Below are positions 45,541 through 59,300 of a stretch of 64,000 bases of DNA, one piece after another. Every line of letters begins with the position of its first letter. The stretch's first letter is position 1. The DNA comes from Ceriagrion tenellum (taxonomy: Eukaryota; Arthropoda; Insecta; Odonata; Coenagrionidae), in contig OY720633.1 of the NCBI GenBank assembly GCA_963169105.1, positions 37,588,795 to 37,652,794 of the forward strand, given 5' to 3'. A model generated the notes under the pieces. It was not told where the DNA came from. It saw only the letters and a program-made list of their open reading frames with translations, and ran no database searches. The translations under genes were made by a program, and so were the position numbers.

Positions 45541-48500
45541 ATAATCGAGGACTTTCTGCCGCACCTTACTCCTAAGTGTTTCTTTCGGTTCCGATGGGCT
45601 CTAGGTCACCAAATTACTGCTTTCTGTTTAGCCCTGGGTTGAATGAAGTAATGATGGATCGACAATTGGGCCCTCCAAGGTCGTTGACAAATAAAATTCA
45701 ATTAGGTACTTTCCCCCCAGATTTTTCATCTTTTCTCTCCCATCGTATTCAGCCTACGAAGAGATGTACATATGTTGCCATACCATAAGGAAATCGGATG
45801 GCTGTCCACAAAAATCGACGAACATATTTCCTAGTCACTTTCCTCTATTCACCATTTCTTAATATAAAGTTCGAACTTAAGTATGTTTTCTTAAAAAAAA
45901 AGAATGTCTAAAACCACCAATATAACTACAGGAACTGATATGAATTTCATTTACTATTCATGTCAACGGACAAACTTTTCGTTTTTATTCCAGGTAATAG
46001 GATCCAAATTTGTGTATAAAAGGATACAACTTTCGATAATCATTCCAGGTAATAGGATTCAACTGGATTTCCCTCACAGATGAGGTAAAAGAAAGCCCCC
46101 ATGACAAACGGAGTTAGTAACGGTTTGACAGCCAATGGCATACGCTTTTAATTCGACCCACTGTAATCATTCCGAAGGCCGATTCTGATTGTGAGTGCCA
46201 GATACCGCCTGCCTGTAAACCGTTTGGCGTGCGAAATTCACGTTGAAGATGGAGGTCAGTTCCCTTTCCTGATCACCTACCGTTTCTCTCGGATCTATGG
46301 AGTTCTAAGCGCCAATTAAGCATAATACCAGCCGCCAACAGAAATATAATGGTTGTGTTGAAAAAATGACCTTCCTTTACATATTTTTTCATGTTCCAAG
46401 GGTGTTCCCCAGAGCAAATAAATCTTATCTTGCAATAAGTGCCATATCTTAATCTAACCGTACGTTTTCATTGTATTAAATATATCACGGAACACGGAAT
46501 TGATATATTATGTATTCTTATTTGCTAGGTTACTTATTTGCGGAGGTGAGCTATAGCTGATGATATTCACGCCATTGGGATTAGGTCAGTGGGTTCTCAT
46601 TTCAAGTTAAGGAAGAATGAATTTGCATGTTTAGTAATGGTGAAAAGTAACAATGGCTTTTTATCCATAGCAAAACTCTCTTTGGGGAATCCAGGTTTTG
46701 TCCCATCCGACGTGGTAAATACTGCACTTGCAGGACTTTCCACATTGAATCCAAGTTGAGATCGATGTTTCGCTGAAAAAAATGTCTGCAACCATCATGG
46801 TTCAACAGCAAGAACTTTGAAATGGGAATTTAACACTCTGAACTCCGCTCCAAGCCAATCCTTAGCTATAATACATTATCGACACGTGCTCGACGTAAAT
46901 GTCCCTACGATTGAGGTAGAATAGGAGGCTGAGGTAAAGAAACTTATCCAGCCACATTTTGTACAGTAGATTCTTGCATGGTTAAATATTTATTTAGTCT
47001 TTCTTTTTAATTTCGTTACTTTTTGCCAACACTATGTTTCCAATATATGAAAGTCCATATTATTCTTTATTTGTTGTTATTATTGACAGCTCTTCTGTAT
47101 TTATCGATCAATACATCGTTCTGAAAGCTTTATTTCCAAAAGTAACCAATCTTTTTTCTAAGGATTAATACTTCTGATCAGCATTGTTCCTCTGGTTTCA
47201 TTATAATTGTATATAAAATCCCTTAAGTTTTTCCTTAAAATATGCCTCTTATTAAAAGAATTGGAAGTATCCTTTGTTCGCATGGTGGTATGTAGATGAC
47301 TTCAGTTGCATCTGTTGCCTTTCAAGGTTGTGTTGTGTTTATTCCCGTTTCTTTATTTGTCTTTATGTATGATGATACACAAATATATTAAGTCTCGACA
47401 ATCTCTGGAATACTGTAACACTGTTTTCAATTTTCCCCTCTTAGTTCTTATTCACTAGATACTGCGTTTTGACGTCATTTACCTTTATACCAACTGCTTT
47501 GGCCTGTCTTATTAGTTATCAGAACAAGGCTCTTCTGTGCGTTTTCGTCTGCTTCTTACAGCAAGGCAACATCCTTGAAGGCTAGAACGCTCACTTTAGT
47601 GCCTAAGATTATGCTGGGAGCATTTGAGTCATTTTTAGGGTCTGTTTTCAAGATAATGTTCAAGAGCTAGATTGAAAAACAGTGACCATTGTCGCACATC
47701 AGTGCTAGCACCAAAGATTTTGGCACAAAATTGCTTCAACTTCCAATTTCGATCCTTTTGAACATCTCATTGTCATCTTCAAATATTATTCTGGAATTCC
47801 ATTTAGTAGTAAACACTAGTATATTTTTTTCTCAATTTATACTACCATAGGGTTAACTAAAAAATTATAAAATCGTTGCAACTATTGAAATTGCATTATC
47901 TATTCTATTCTCGACTTTCATTTGTTTTTGCGTAATTGCTTCCAACCCAAAGCAGAAGTTTAAACGGGTTGGGGAAAGGAAGCATACTTGCCTCTTTCAA
48001 AATATTTATACAAAACTTGTTTCAGGAAAAATATTCTAAAAGTAGTAGAAATCCTGCTTGTTAGTCTTCCAACATCTCTCATACATAGTCAGATCATCTT
48101 TTTTTAAATAATTTAAAGATTTTTTATGTGCCGCTCACAAAAATCCTCTATCCATATTGCAATAAAATTCGTCCCGTTATTTGTCAACTGCCATCAAAAT
48201 TGCTGGTTCCTTTATTCTTGAACTCTTTTTTTCTTTCTATATTCTTTCTGTGTGAATGCATGTATTATCAGTGTTATGGGATTGTTTTCCGCTGTCTAGG
48301 ATTTAGCAGGTATGCCATTCTCTCCAGAGCTTTATTATTCTAAAGATACCTATAGCAGAGTCTTTTCCACTTCTTTCAGGGTCGGGCCTTCTACTTTTGG
48401 TGGGACTCGTTGGATTATTGGTGTGTCATTGACACCCAATTTTTTACTTTTGAGTAAACATTTAAGTAGAATTTTCATATATCAAGCACTAATGCTTACT

Positions 48501-48919
48501 TAAAAGTGGTATATTACCATCACGGTCCTTTCCTCTAAAACTTATGGGAAGAAATACATTTTAAGAGAATCTTAATGCGCGATAAAATTTTTAGGTTGTT
48601 ATTGTACAGGGCATTGACAAATATCGTTGATAAATATAATAACAGATAACAAAAATTCATTTATGCACAGTTGTACTTGTCTCTTGAAGACGTCGTAGAT
48701 AATATAAATTACCAACTGCTTTTTATAGCGTCCTTTCGGGGAGAACATTAAAATTGTTACTTCCACTCTCTGTTGTGACCTCCACTTAACCAACAGAGGA
48801 ACCTTCCACAGAGAGATACGATGATAATTTTTTTTCCATTTGTGTGAATCCGTATGTTTGATTTTAACTCCTCCTTACTTTATCCAACATCAGTAGCAAT
48901 TAAAAGTGGTTCGATTTAT
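45541..48919. other. Intergenic DNA, nothing recognised
   Basis: Short frames only. A small direct repeat ('attccaggtaataggat') occurs near 45,990 and 46,045. No transposon ends or RNA genes seen. Confidence 0.4.
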
Positions 48920-49138
48920 TGTGACGCCATTTCTTTCCTTCCTATTCCGATGCTAAAATTACGCATATAACAGTTATCATAACCATTTACTTACGTCTCA
49001 TGTCAGCATAAGCGTTTGCTTATGTTGCATGGTAAGGTGATTCAGAGCTTACATTGATTTTGATGTGTATTTTGGAGCACTATTATAAGGAAGAATGGAA
49101 ATGCATTATTTTAGTATTCGTAAAAAAATATAAGAATC

Positions 49139-49283
49139 TTTATTGGACAAATTTACAGTCTGAGTGTCAGATATTCTTGAAAGCAGAGAAGTAGGAAGGT
49201 TTCTGCTCGGTAGTTTGCCGTCTGTGGATGGAACGGTCCTTGAGACAGGAAATTGGAGTCCCACGCTATAGGTTACCACCAGC
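49139..49283 (-). repeat. Conserved AG-acceptor/AATAAA module, block C
   Basis: Minus strand: GCTTTCTCTCTGCAG directly before 49283, and AATAAA at 49144-49139. Third copy of the module in blocks A and B. Confidence 0.35.
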
Positions 49284-50640
49284 CTGCAGAGAGAAAGCAA
49301 ACCGAAATTCAATACGGTGATATCAACTTCCTCTTGAGAAACACAGTTTTGACCGCATCTCTGAATCACAGATTTTTAAGTTTAATCGGGCCAACAATTA
49401 TTGGAAGTGAATTTTTAGACACGAAACAAAGTTTAGATACATTTACAACAACTTTATAGCATAACTATATTCACGGATGAGGAGAAAGACAACTCAATAG
49501 CTGTTACTTGTCCATGTCGGCCAGGATTATTGAAAATATGTTCTCGTCTCCAACGACCAAGCAGCGCCTATTAAAGCTCTGCTCTGTTTACTTTTGTGTA
49601 CTCCACTGAGTATAATATTAATGCAGTGTTTCTGTTTAGTTCAATTTAGGAAATGGTTTCTCAGAGGACACAGTTTATTTTCAACGCCATCAAACAGTTT
49701 TGTTCTTGTATTAATTTCTCAACTGTCTTCTCACTTCTACGTCATTGTTTATAAACCGTTGTTGGAATATTCATTAATGTTTCGGTTCAGGAATGTTCTT
49801 CAATACTTCTACTTAAATGAGTCATTACTTGAAATTTCATGCTTTTCCAAGGCAGGCTAAAAGTATAAATTTCCTTCGGTAAATTAGAAAAAAAACGAAA
49901 TCTCCGCGATGTAAAAAAGACTAAATAACTGGACATGGTGAACAAATGAAATCAATATTAAAGGCAACAGGAACAGTAAGAATTTAAGGGAATACCGAGA
50001 ATGGAATATACCTGACAAAATAGTGATATGCTCAGATAAAGCCTTGTTCAGGAATGAAATGGTTAACTGATTTGAGAGTGAAGGAGTTGATCAAATCACC
50101 TTTCAGAATGGCGATCACTGATGACAGTGTTTGCCAAACGTGGTATATTCCATTTTATTTAGCTACCTGAAGGGAATAATGAAAAAAAGAGTTCTTTTAA
50201 CAATTCAAAAGGAATATCGAGCGATCGAGATATACATTTACAGGACAATGAAGTGTAAATATCATCCTTGTTTCATTTCTATTCCCAAATAGACACACTG
50301 GAAATCTTAAAGTCCTCTTTTTATCCTGTATGGGCTTTCCTATGGGTTGCTGGACATGATCCATTTCTCTGTAGTTGTTTGAATAGGAGAGGAAAGTTGG
50401 TCTATCATCAAAATTTCTTTCCATGTTTCTTCACCAATACAAAAAGAATGACGTCAGAATTTCTAATTCTCAATCAGCATAACTCACTCGCGAATATCCG
50501 TCCCTGGTCTTTAAAATCATGGGTTAATTATTTTCAAATGCATCATATCACATGTTAAAATCTACCTAATATGTGAAATATTTTGTGATAAAATAGCTTA
50601 AGCCATTTTTGCTAAGGAATATCGTCAGAGATGAAATATC

Positions 50641-52785
50641 TAATCGAGAAATTTGCCATTCATCAAGTAAGTTTCTTATATTAATTTCACTATTTCTTAA
50701 GAAATTTATTTAAATTTATTTTGAAGCTCTTGATTTGTGTTATATATAAATGGTGTTTTCTTCCGCATGAATGGAAACATTGATTCAAAAATTTTTGTTT
50801 TTATATCGACTCAGAGGAAGAGTTAACGGGAATTTTTCTTTTCATCATTACCCGTAATTAAATGATCAACTTTTGTCATTGAGTAGAAAGAGTGTATTCT
50901 TCATATTATGGTTAAAGGAAACAAAATAATTCTTAAAATAATCTTATTTTGTAACTGTACAAAATACGAAATATTTGGGAGTAAACCAAGTGAACAGTTG
51001 AGAAGAAATTTAGGACGTGGCTGTTATTTCAAGATGAGAATAATGGAAATTACCAGGGACGTGTATTTGATACAAATATGTATTATGGTAATGACTACAC
51101 AGTTGTTTAGATTTCTTTTGATGATATCCGTATTTTATCTGTTATTGGTATGTATGATGCAATGCGTGAGTGTGGATTTTTGGATGATGGATATCGGAAC
51201 AATTTATGCATACCCAACTCAGGATTTAAAATCTTTGCTTTACTTCCAAAAACTTTCAGTATCATTCAACTGTGCATTTCTGTGGCATTTTTATCAAACA
51301 TGGCTAAAGAAATAAACTCGGGCCAATTATTCATTCTTACCTGGTTGAAAAGTTAACACTGTCCTACGTCTGAAGCTTCAAGACATGTTAAAGGCATGTG
51401 TATGGTAATCTGAAACCTGCCTTTTCCATGTCATTGTACATTAACAAATTTACAACCATATATTATATAACATTTTATAATCGATTGATAATTCACCGTG
51501 TTCTTAATATGAACATGATTTGTGCTGAGAAGTACGAAATGCTTGGAGGTAAGCCAAATGAACAGTTGAGAAGAAATTTTGGAAGTCGCTGTTCTTTCAT
51601 GAGGAGAATAATGGAGATGACCAGGGACATTTAATTGTTTAAACCTTTCAGTCAAAGGTTAAATATCACTTATTCTTGTTTCCTAGTTGTCAAATTTGCG
51701 AATTTGGACAAGGATCCTGATGATTCCGGAGCTGTCTAAATGAAACTTGGATTCCCTTTATTTTGTTACATAGAAGTATCAAGATCGTCTCCTCCATTTT
51801 GAAGGGAGACCCATTCTTATGTTCAATCTATAAACCAGCGAGCTAAACTTTTCTGGTAAAACTCTCTCACAAAATAGGCATATCATCTATGAACGTCAAT
51901 TCAACTCTCATTCAGCATATTCTGTGGTTGGCCCCAAACGCTTACAACATATTCTAAAGATAGTATATTTTATATAAATTGCATATTTTTAACTATTCCA
52001 TCCATCCATATAAAATAAATGAGGCAGAAAATGAAGCCAAAGCACAAATTATATATTTAAGTGGAATAGGGTCAGATTCTCCCTTTTCACTGAAATAAAT
52101 TTAATCTTAACTCCACCTATTAGACAGCCCATATCTCTAATCTTTTCTAACATGTGCATTAAAATGGGGTTGACGCTGCACTCGGTGTTATTCTATATCA
52201 TTATGTTAGCCTCAAGTTAGACGAACTAATTTTTCCACTAACGATGTCTCAATTGCAACAGTATTTTAAGCAATATTTATCGTGTAAGACGTAGTGAGAG
52301 CGGAAGAAAAAAAAACGAATAGTAGGATTGATGACCGATGTGAGAGCTAACAGAATGCTTGGGAAATTTAAAATGGATATTCGGGCGAATTAACCTATTG
52401 CAAGATGAAGCATAGTCTTAAAGCATATATAGATAAACAAAGTTATCTCATGGAATATCTGAAAATCTAGCAGTAAAATTTCAGAGAATTCAAAATTATT
52501 TCCATCATGCTTCTCGGAAATTGACAAATCACCGATATCAGAACCATTAAGTCTACTGAAATGTTTTCTCAAACTGGGGCAAACGTACAAATGTTGAAAT
52601 TGGCGGAGGGTCATGAGAAATCACCGGGAAATGAACCCAGAACCCAGTATATTAACCGGAATAGCTATCGTATGCCCATTTGCAGATATAATCCCACTGA
52701 TCACAATGCATCTGAGGGTTGACGTGGCGTTCAGAACGAAGAACAAATCACGATTTCTCTGATGACCACAAGGTGGTGTACTTTG
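50641..52785. other. Intergenic DNA with a 105-bp direct repeat pair
   Basis: 50,960-51,062 and 51,530-51,632 (+) are similar; both encode KYE..G.KP.EQLRRN.G in one frame. Codon-position comparison shows no silent-site excess, so I treat it as a duplicated noncoding or relic segment. The rest holds nothing recognisable. Confidence 0.45.
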
Positions 52786-53366
52786 TTAACATTTGCTTCT
52801 TGATGTCTCTTGGAGGTGAAGAATTCGCGCTGAACCATTTAAAAACCTACCTCCTTTGCCGCCTCCATAACCGCCACCACCGCCGTGTCCGCCCCCGAAT
52901 CCGCCTCCGAACCCGCCTCCGTGGCCCCCGCCGTAGCCTCCGCCGAATCCGCCTCCACCTCCGTGACCGCCTCCGAAGCTACCGACACTCACGACCTTGT
53001 ACCCGCCCCCGCCGCCACCGCTCTTCCAGCCGCCCCCGTGGCCGCCGCCTCCATAACCGCCGCCTCCATAGCCACCGCCTCCATAGCCACCGCCCCCGCG
53101 CCATCCGCCTCCGCCCCCGCTGTAGCCACCCTTCCAACCGCCTCCTCCGAAGCTGCCGCCGCCGAATCCACCCTTCCAGCCGCCGCCCCCGCCGTAGCCG
53201 CCTCCGCCGTAACCTCCGCCGCCTCCCTTACGCCATCCGCCGCCGCCGCCGCCCCCGCGCCACCCACCACCTCCGCCACCCCCCCTCCATCCACCGCCTC
53301 CCCCGTAACCACCGCCTCCCCCGTAACCACCGCCGCCCCCGTACCCACCGCCGCCTCCTAGGTAAC
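52786..53366 (-). CDS. Gene 2 exon 3, Gly-rich mature region
   Basis: It begins after TTCTCCTAACCTCAG with GT TAC CTA GGA, which completes the Gly codon split by the phase 1 intron. Open to TAA at 52788-52786. A donor-like GGAG/GTAGGT at 52,851/52,850 aligns with GTGGGT in gene 1, so a further short exon is possible; if used, exon 3 is 516 nt. The opposite strand is a long Pro/Ala/Arg-rich open frame caused only by the GGN codon bias. Confidence 0.85.
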
Positions 53367-56300
53367 CTGAGGTTAGGAGAAGGACACGTTTCACCTTCAC
53401 ACGTTTCGATGACAATGATTAAAATGTATGCGGGAATAGTTGATGAAAATTATTTTAGGCTGGTGTCAGAAGTTTTAGCGCTTAAAAAAAAACAAAATAT
53501 TTTCATACCAGTATAAAACACGTTTTATAATATCTGTGATTTAGTATTGGTTAGTTAACTTGTGCGATTGTACTTTTTCCGAATTCTCTAACGTCGTAGA
53601 TACCGCAGTCATCAACCGCCAAAATATTTTCATTTTTGGGATACGTAATGACCTCATGCCAAGCTCAAGCCATGAAAATCCTGCAAAATGATAATGAAAC
53701 CATTACATCCTCGCTTTTTGGTGTTTCCCACCAAGATGATTGCTGTCCCAGCCATTGACACGTCATTAATTGGCGCCACTACCCGGTTGAGTCCCAGGAC
53801 TTTTCCCTCAATAAATTAATTATACATGGTTTCACGTAGGTGTTTTACTTGAGACGGTTACTATTAATTGTCGCCTAATTTGTCACATATTCCTTTCCAG
53901 CTGCTAGCTTTCTCAATGATCAAGTTGCATAAATAACTCTTGACCTTATACATTTAATCTTCCTTCTCTAAGTTCTTTGAATTTTAAGAAAACCAAACTT
54001 CACTGGGCACTTCCGATTTAGTATTTAAACTTTTAATCCGACAAATTTAATTTTTACTTACCAAGGATATCGCATATCATTCGATCCGACTGCAATGACT
54101 ATTTTACAACGTCTGCATCACGAGAAAAGATATAATTCGACGACAAACGAAAAACCTTGATCAGAATAATGGATTCTAACTTGGATCCTTCCTGATGATA
54201 AGAGATTAAGGCTGGAGCGCGACTATCACGGCTGACACAGCAAAGAGACCATACAAAATGCATGCGATCTTACATGGAAAATGTAAATAAATTATAAATA
54301 ACAGTGCTAATTACAAAGCAATGGTAATTCAGTTAACTGTCTCTCCTGATTGGTGCCATAAACTTGTAGAGTATAAAATCTAAGTCATTGAAGGTATTTT
54401 CGTCGCTTGCTTGAGAATAAAACCTGATCAAATCGCAATCGGAATCAATGATCTAACATCGCGAGATACAATTGAGAAATTGAGTCAATCGTGATCATAA
54501 GGAAGCTTGGGGGCTCGGAACTTTCGACCCTCGCAGACGATCTGAACTTACACTTTCTCTGTGGATCGTGCTCGGTGAAAGTATCAAAGGGTGGGAATTG
54601 GTCCAGAGGAATCTGAAACGAAATTTACTTGACTGCCTCCAGACACGGATGTCCATAAATCACTGGCAAATTTTAAAAAGTTTTATCCTTATGATGAAAA
54701 TTATAGAGTAACGTCGCGCCGTAACACTAAAACCGATACAGGTTCTCAAACCATTTCCTATTACGCTACAAGGAATGAAAGAAATCCCCCGCAATAAACA
54801 CCATTATGAGAACACTACAGTATGGACGATAGTGAATAGAAATAATACTTTTTATCGTAATGACTATCATCTTTCTGGGTAAATCAGACACTTGAATCCT
54901 TAGGCACTGGAATAATATTGTGATTCTTGACAGCATTGTGTCTGTTATTATTTTCCGACTATTTTTACCGTGGAAGGGATAAGTACAAAAAGTCTCGCAT
55001 CATTTTGCTTTTTGATGAATTTATCGGCATTTGACTATCAATAATGACGTCAATAACAGAAAAGGAAGCTGAAGAGATCCATATATGAGGCTAATTGAAT
55101 ACAAAGAATTTCTGAGCTTCTGACCTACTCTAGGATTACCATTCTTTGGTTTTTTATTACTCGTTTCAGAGAGAAATGAAGTTAGCGTATTAAAACGTGG
55201 CCCACGAGTCCTCATGCAAGACGTGTGGCGTAATTTTAATTTGAAAATAGCCACAATAATTCCTTCGCATCGCAATTTTCTTGGAAGAAGGGGAGGTTGT
55301 AATAAAATATTAATGAGAGTGACTGCAGTGAGGTTTTTTTCCAAGTGATACCGTATAAACGTATTTTACACCTTTTTTGTTAAACTTATAGTTCTTTTGA
55401 AGCCCACGAAATTTATGGAAAAAGCTACGCTTCGGTAGCTAAGACACTCGGTGCCATATCGAAGGACCCGGGTTCACATCCTGGTCAAGGCGAATAATTT
55501 TTCCGCGTAAAATCACACTTATATGCATTTGCGGGCGACTGATTAATGCGGAGTTGTAGCGTACCCAAAATTTCCTCATTTGAGAGTATAACGACAGGCA
55601 CGTGCACGGGCTGATTATTTTATGCTCATTTTTGGGGAATGTATCCACATGCGGCTCTCGAGTACTCATGGATTTAACTCCAGCAAATAAAGATTCAATA
55701 ACGTTGAGTGGTTAGCAGCGGAATAAAATGCCTTTTCTTAAAAGTAAAATTTCGTCGATGGCAATCACAATGAAATTTAAGACTTTTTCAGTTATGCCTA
55801 TCCGTTGCATCCCTTGCGCTAAATCTTTAGAAATGTTGTCATTTTAATTCAGTAGAAAAAGACCTACAATTGAGCAGTGACGTAAATTATACAGATTTTA
55901 TTTTACTTATTGTGAGACTATATTTTAAATTATTACTAGTCGAACTTAATTTTTTTTAAACCCAATTCAGTTGTAAGCTAATGAGACAGAATGTTATCAA
56001 TTGACAGAAAGGAACAATAACCGAATTAAATGCATCCCTAGCTTCAAGAATTTCCGAAAAGATTTACTTGGGTATAAAATTTGTTATTCTCAAAGTCATC
56101 GCTTCCCAATTTGTGAATCGCGAGCCTCCTGGAACTCCGTCCGCGACAGTTATGAATGTGACAAAAAGCTCAGAACTTTAATTTATGCGACACTCACATT
56201 TTTATTGTAATTTTCTTTATTTATATATGTATTCATTCTTCTGTCAACATAAGGTATGTAATATGCCTCATAGAACATAGATAGAAGTAAACATTTAATA

Positions 56301-59300
56301 TTTCCTGGAGCTCCATAAGAAAATTTTGCTTTAAAAAAGGGTTCCGTGGCTGACTGAGAATTGCTGATCAAGGTTTTCTCTTCCAACGTTGCTTTATAGA
56401 CGCAATCAAATATATCCTGTGCATCGTCAAAAGCTTCTTGCACTCAACCCTCCTTTCCGTTGCTTCACGTTTTTCTACCTTGGCCTTAGTCTGAAATTAA
56501 TCCCTTCCATGGTTTCTTCCTTTATGTGTTTCTCAAAGCCTTGTGCTAGAGGAATACGTTTCGTGTGAAAAAGCCTTTTTTTCAACGCCGAAATGCCCTC
56601 GTCGAGGCGTGGAAGGTCAAGGTGCGACCGACAAACAATGCCCAACGTTTTAATCAAAGCGAGTCCCTCCAAAGGATATGAAATTGAGACCTTGGCCCGA
56701 AATCGAATGTTGCTAGTGCCACGGCAAGAATTAAATGTAATTGGCCATAAAAATTTCAGCCGCTAATTAATTTTATGATAGATTACGAATAGAATTAAAA
56801 TTATAGTATTTCTCTAGAATATTAGACCAACTAATGCGTGAGGGCAAACCAATGCGATCTCTTTTGAATGTTTTTAGGTCATCTCGTTTTCGACATCAAT
56901 GTCTACGGGACATATTTGGATATTTCCTTTGTTTCCAATGTCTCGAGCGATCAATAATTGCTCAACATATAAGACACACAGGGGTGCATACCTATAAGGA
57001 TACTATATACCAGCAGTATCGGTATGCGAATGCACATTTTATCAGATTTACTTTTGGCGTAATAGTCATAGTGAAAAATTTTCAACGCCCAATCCATTGA
57101 TATAATTTGTATAAAGGCTATCTAAAGCAGTTGGGTCTTCATATTTTGTTTAGTGGTGACACAGTAGCATATTCTTAAAGAATAGTGATTTAGCTTTCGT
57201 AGTAGAACAAGTTAAGGAGATATTTTAAGGATTAATTTTAATGCATTTGATAAATGAGGATTTAAATGCATTATTTTTAAAATGGGTATTTACGGTTGAA
57301 ATATTATTTACTGTTGCTTAAATGGAATCCAGGAATTTATTATTATTGATCTATGAATTTCAATGTCAGGACCTTTCTTCAACTGTCTGAAAGTCGAGGT
57401 ATTACTGTCAAATATTTAACTGTGAATGTACTGGGGAAAGTATATGTTCTCAAAACTTTAAATTTGTCTCATGTGTAGACAGAAACTTGTACGAATGCGC
57501 CTACACATGACCACGAAATTACCCAACATTTAATCAAGTCAATAAGTGTAGGGCTCTAATTGAGCGAGAAGATGCGTCGCGTAAAGAAACCCTTGCAAAA
57601 ATCCATTGAAATTATAAAGTTTGAAATGAACAACTTTAGTCAGGAAAATATTACAAACATGAGGCTCTTCTGAAATTGAATTATTTTCACAATGATTCCT
57701 TGAAATATTGTTAGTTCTTTTAGCATAAATTTATATACAAGACCAAAAAATTTAATTCTGGATTTAAAAATATTTTCTACAATACAAACCTGCTAAAACA
57801 TTGGTTACTGCTGCAATCAGCACCACAGCCACTAAAAGAACCTGAGGAGTAGAAGAAAATGCATAAAGTATTTCTAATTGGTCAATAGTGTGAGTTATAA
57901 TTAATAATTAATCCACATCAAAAACTGTGAAAACACTTTGTTCCGCAATATATTATGTTAATAAAAATATAATTTAACCCCATAAAACTGGCTCAAAAAA
58001 TGGTAGTATTCAAAAAAATAACATAAAAAACCAAAAACGCATTGAAGATTGGTATAAAGCGCTTGATATTGGAACCATCTTGTCGTTCCTTCCATTGTTT
58101 GAATCTAGCTTAAAAAGGATTTGAAAATGGCCAAATGCACTTAGCACGAAGAATTGCTTCAAATTAATTCAAACCCAGCTTCAATTGAAAAAACATTCTT
58201 GGCACTCTCATCATTACTTTATGAAAATATCGAGATGGGACGCTGGCACCATAAAATATCAATAATGATTAAAGCGTTTGCCATTTCCTCCTGAATTACA
58301 TGGGGGTTTAATTTTTCACTGTTGAGCTTATTTTTCCTTTATTTAAATCTATACAAATAAACTTTCCAAATATCCAAAAAAGAGAAAATTATATTGTATA
58401 AGCCCTGCAAATATGAATTTAGCGGAACTTGTCAGCGGAAAGCTAAAGGTCTTCCAAATCCACAAAACTGTGAGCATCAAGAAAAAATATGCGGGCTGGC
58501 GTAAGATATTTATTATTTATTATGAAACTTATTTATAAACGTTTTGTTGTTTTTTAAATGTTATTTTTTACTTTTTATTCCAAAAAGAATATTTTCTGCC
58601 CAAGCATCTAATTTTCAACCGACGCTTTTGCTGTAACGCGCAGAATAAATAAGTAATGACGTCGCGTTAGTTAAGATCCGGTCAAGCCAAGGAATTGAGT
58701 ACGAGAGGACTTCAAAAAATGATGGGGGAAGACAGTGAGTCATGAACACCGAGTGATAGTATTGTTACAAAATCTGACTATTTTTTCCACTTTTCCGGTT
58801 AACTTATTTGGAATTAAGTTTCTCCTAATGTGAACTAGCTAGCTCTACCTCAAAGGGGAGCACTTGTTCACCCGTTCACAGTAAAACTTCACGATTCTTA
58901 TATTGGCTTTTTCCCGAGCCATGCAACGTAAAACTTGACCTTGGAGAGCTGTTCCCTCATTTCCCGTGCGCTCTAATGTTCTTTTGTCTTTTCAGAGGCG
59001 CTTTGGTTTTACGTTTATTCCCTTACGATTATTATCTGTGGGGGCAATGTGTAACTGTGGAAATTGAAAGCGCAAGGAGCTGAGGCTTCTGCTGCCATGT
59101 CTCGCATTTAGCTCTGAGTCACACGTTGCAATAGTTGCGACGTCATTTGCGTTTAGCTGTCCTGTTTCTAAGTGACCAATCCAAATATTGTCTAGTTACA
59201 CTTAATTCATTTTACCAGGAAGGTAAAATCGTTTAGAATTCGAATCCCTCAAGAATAATATCTATTGTAGCTTAAGTTGTAACTCTTGTGAGAATGGGAA

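Larger units (their letters stand above)
39780..50640 (+). repeat. Duplicated block C
   Basis: Paralogue of block B. 39.78-40.12 matches 24.58-24.93 kb, 40.65-41.88 matches 25.25-26.55 kb, and 48.92-50.6 matches 29.68-31.4 kb. The middle (42.0-48.9 kb) has no counterpart in B or A, so it was inserted here or lost there. More diverged than the A/B pair in the SINE part. No conserved protein frame found. Confidence 0.7.

Noticed and set aside
52719..53516. Long plus-strand Arg/Pro/His-rich and Ala/Pro/Ser-rich open frames
   Set aside because: They are antisense shadows of the minus-strand GGN-rich exon 3. They lack a start context and splice logic, and gene 1 shows the same artefact at 32,984-33,253.
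56183..56672. Pair of minus-strand frames that look mildly protein-like
   Set aside because: Interrupted by stops between them, no recognised domain, no splice support, and inside intron 2 of gene 2.
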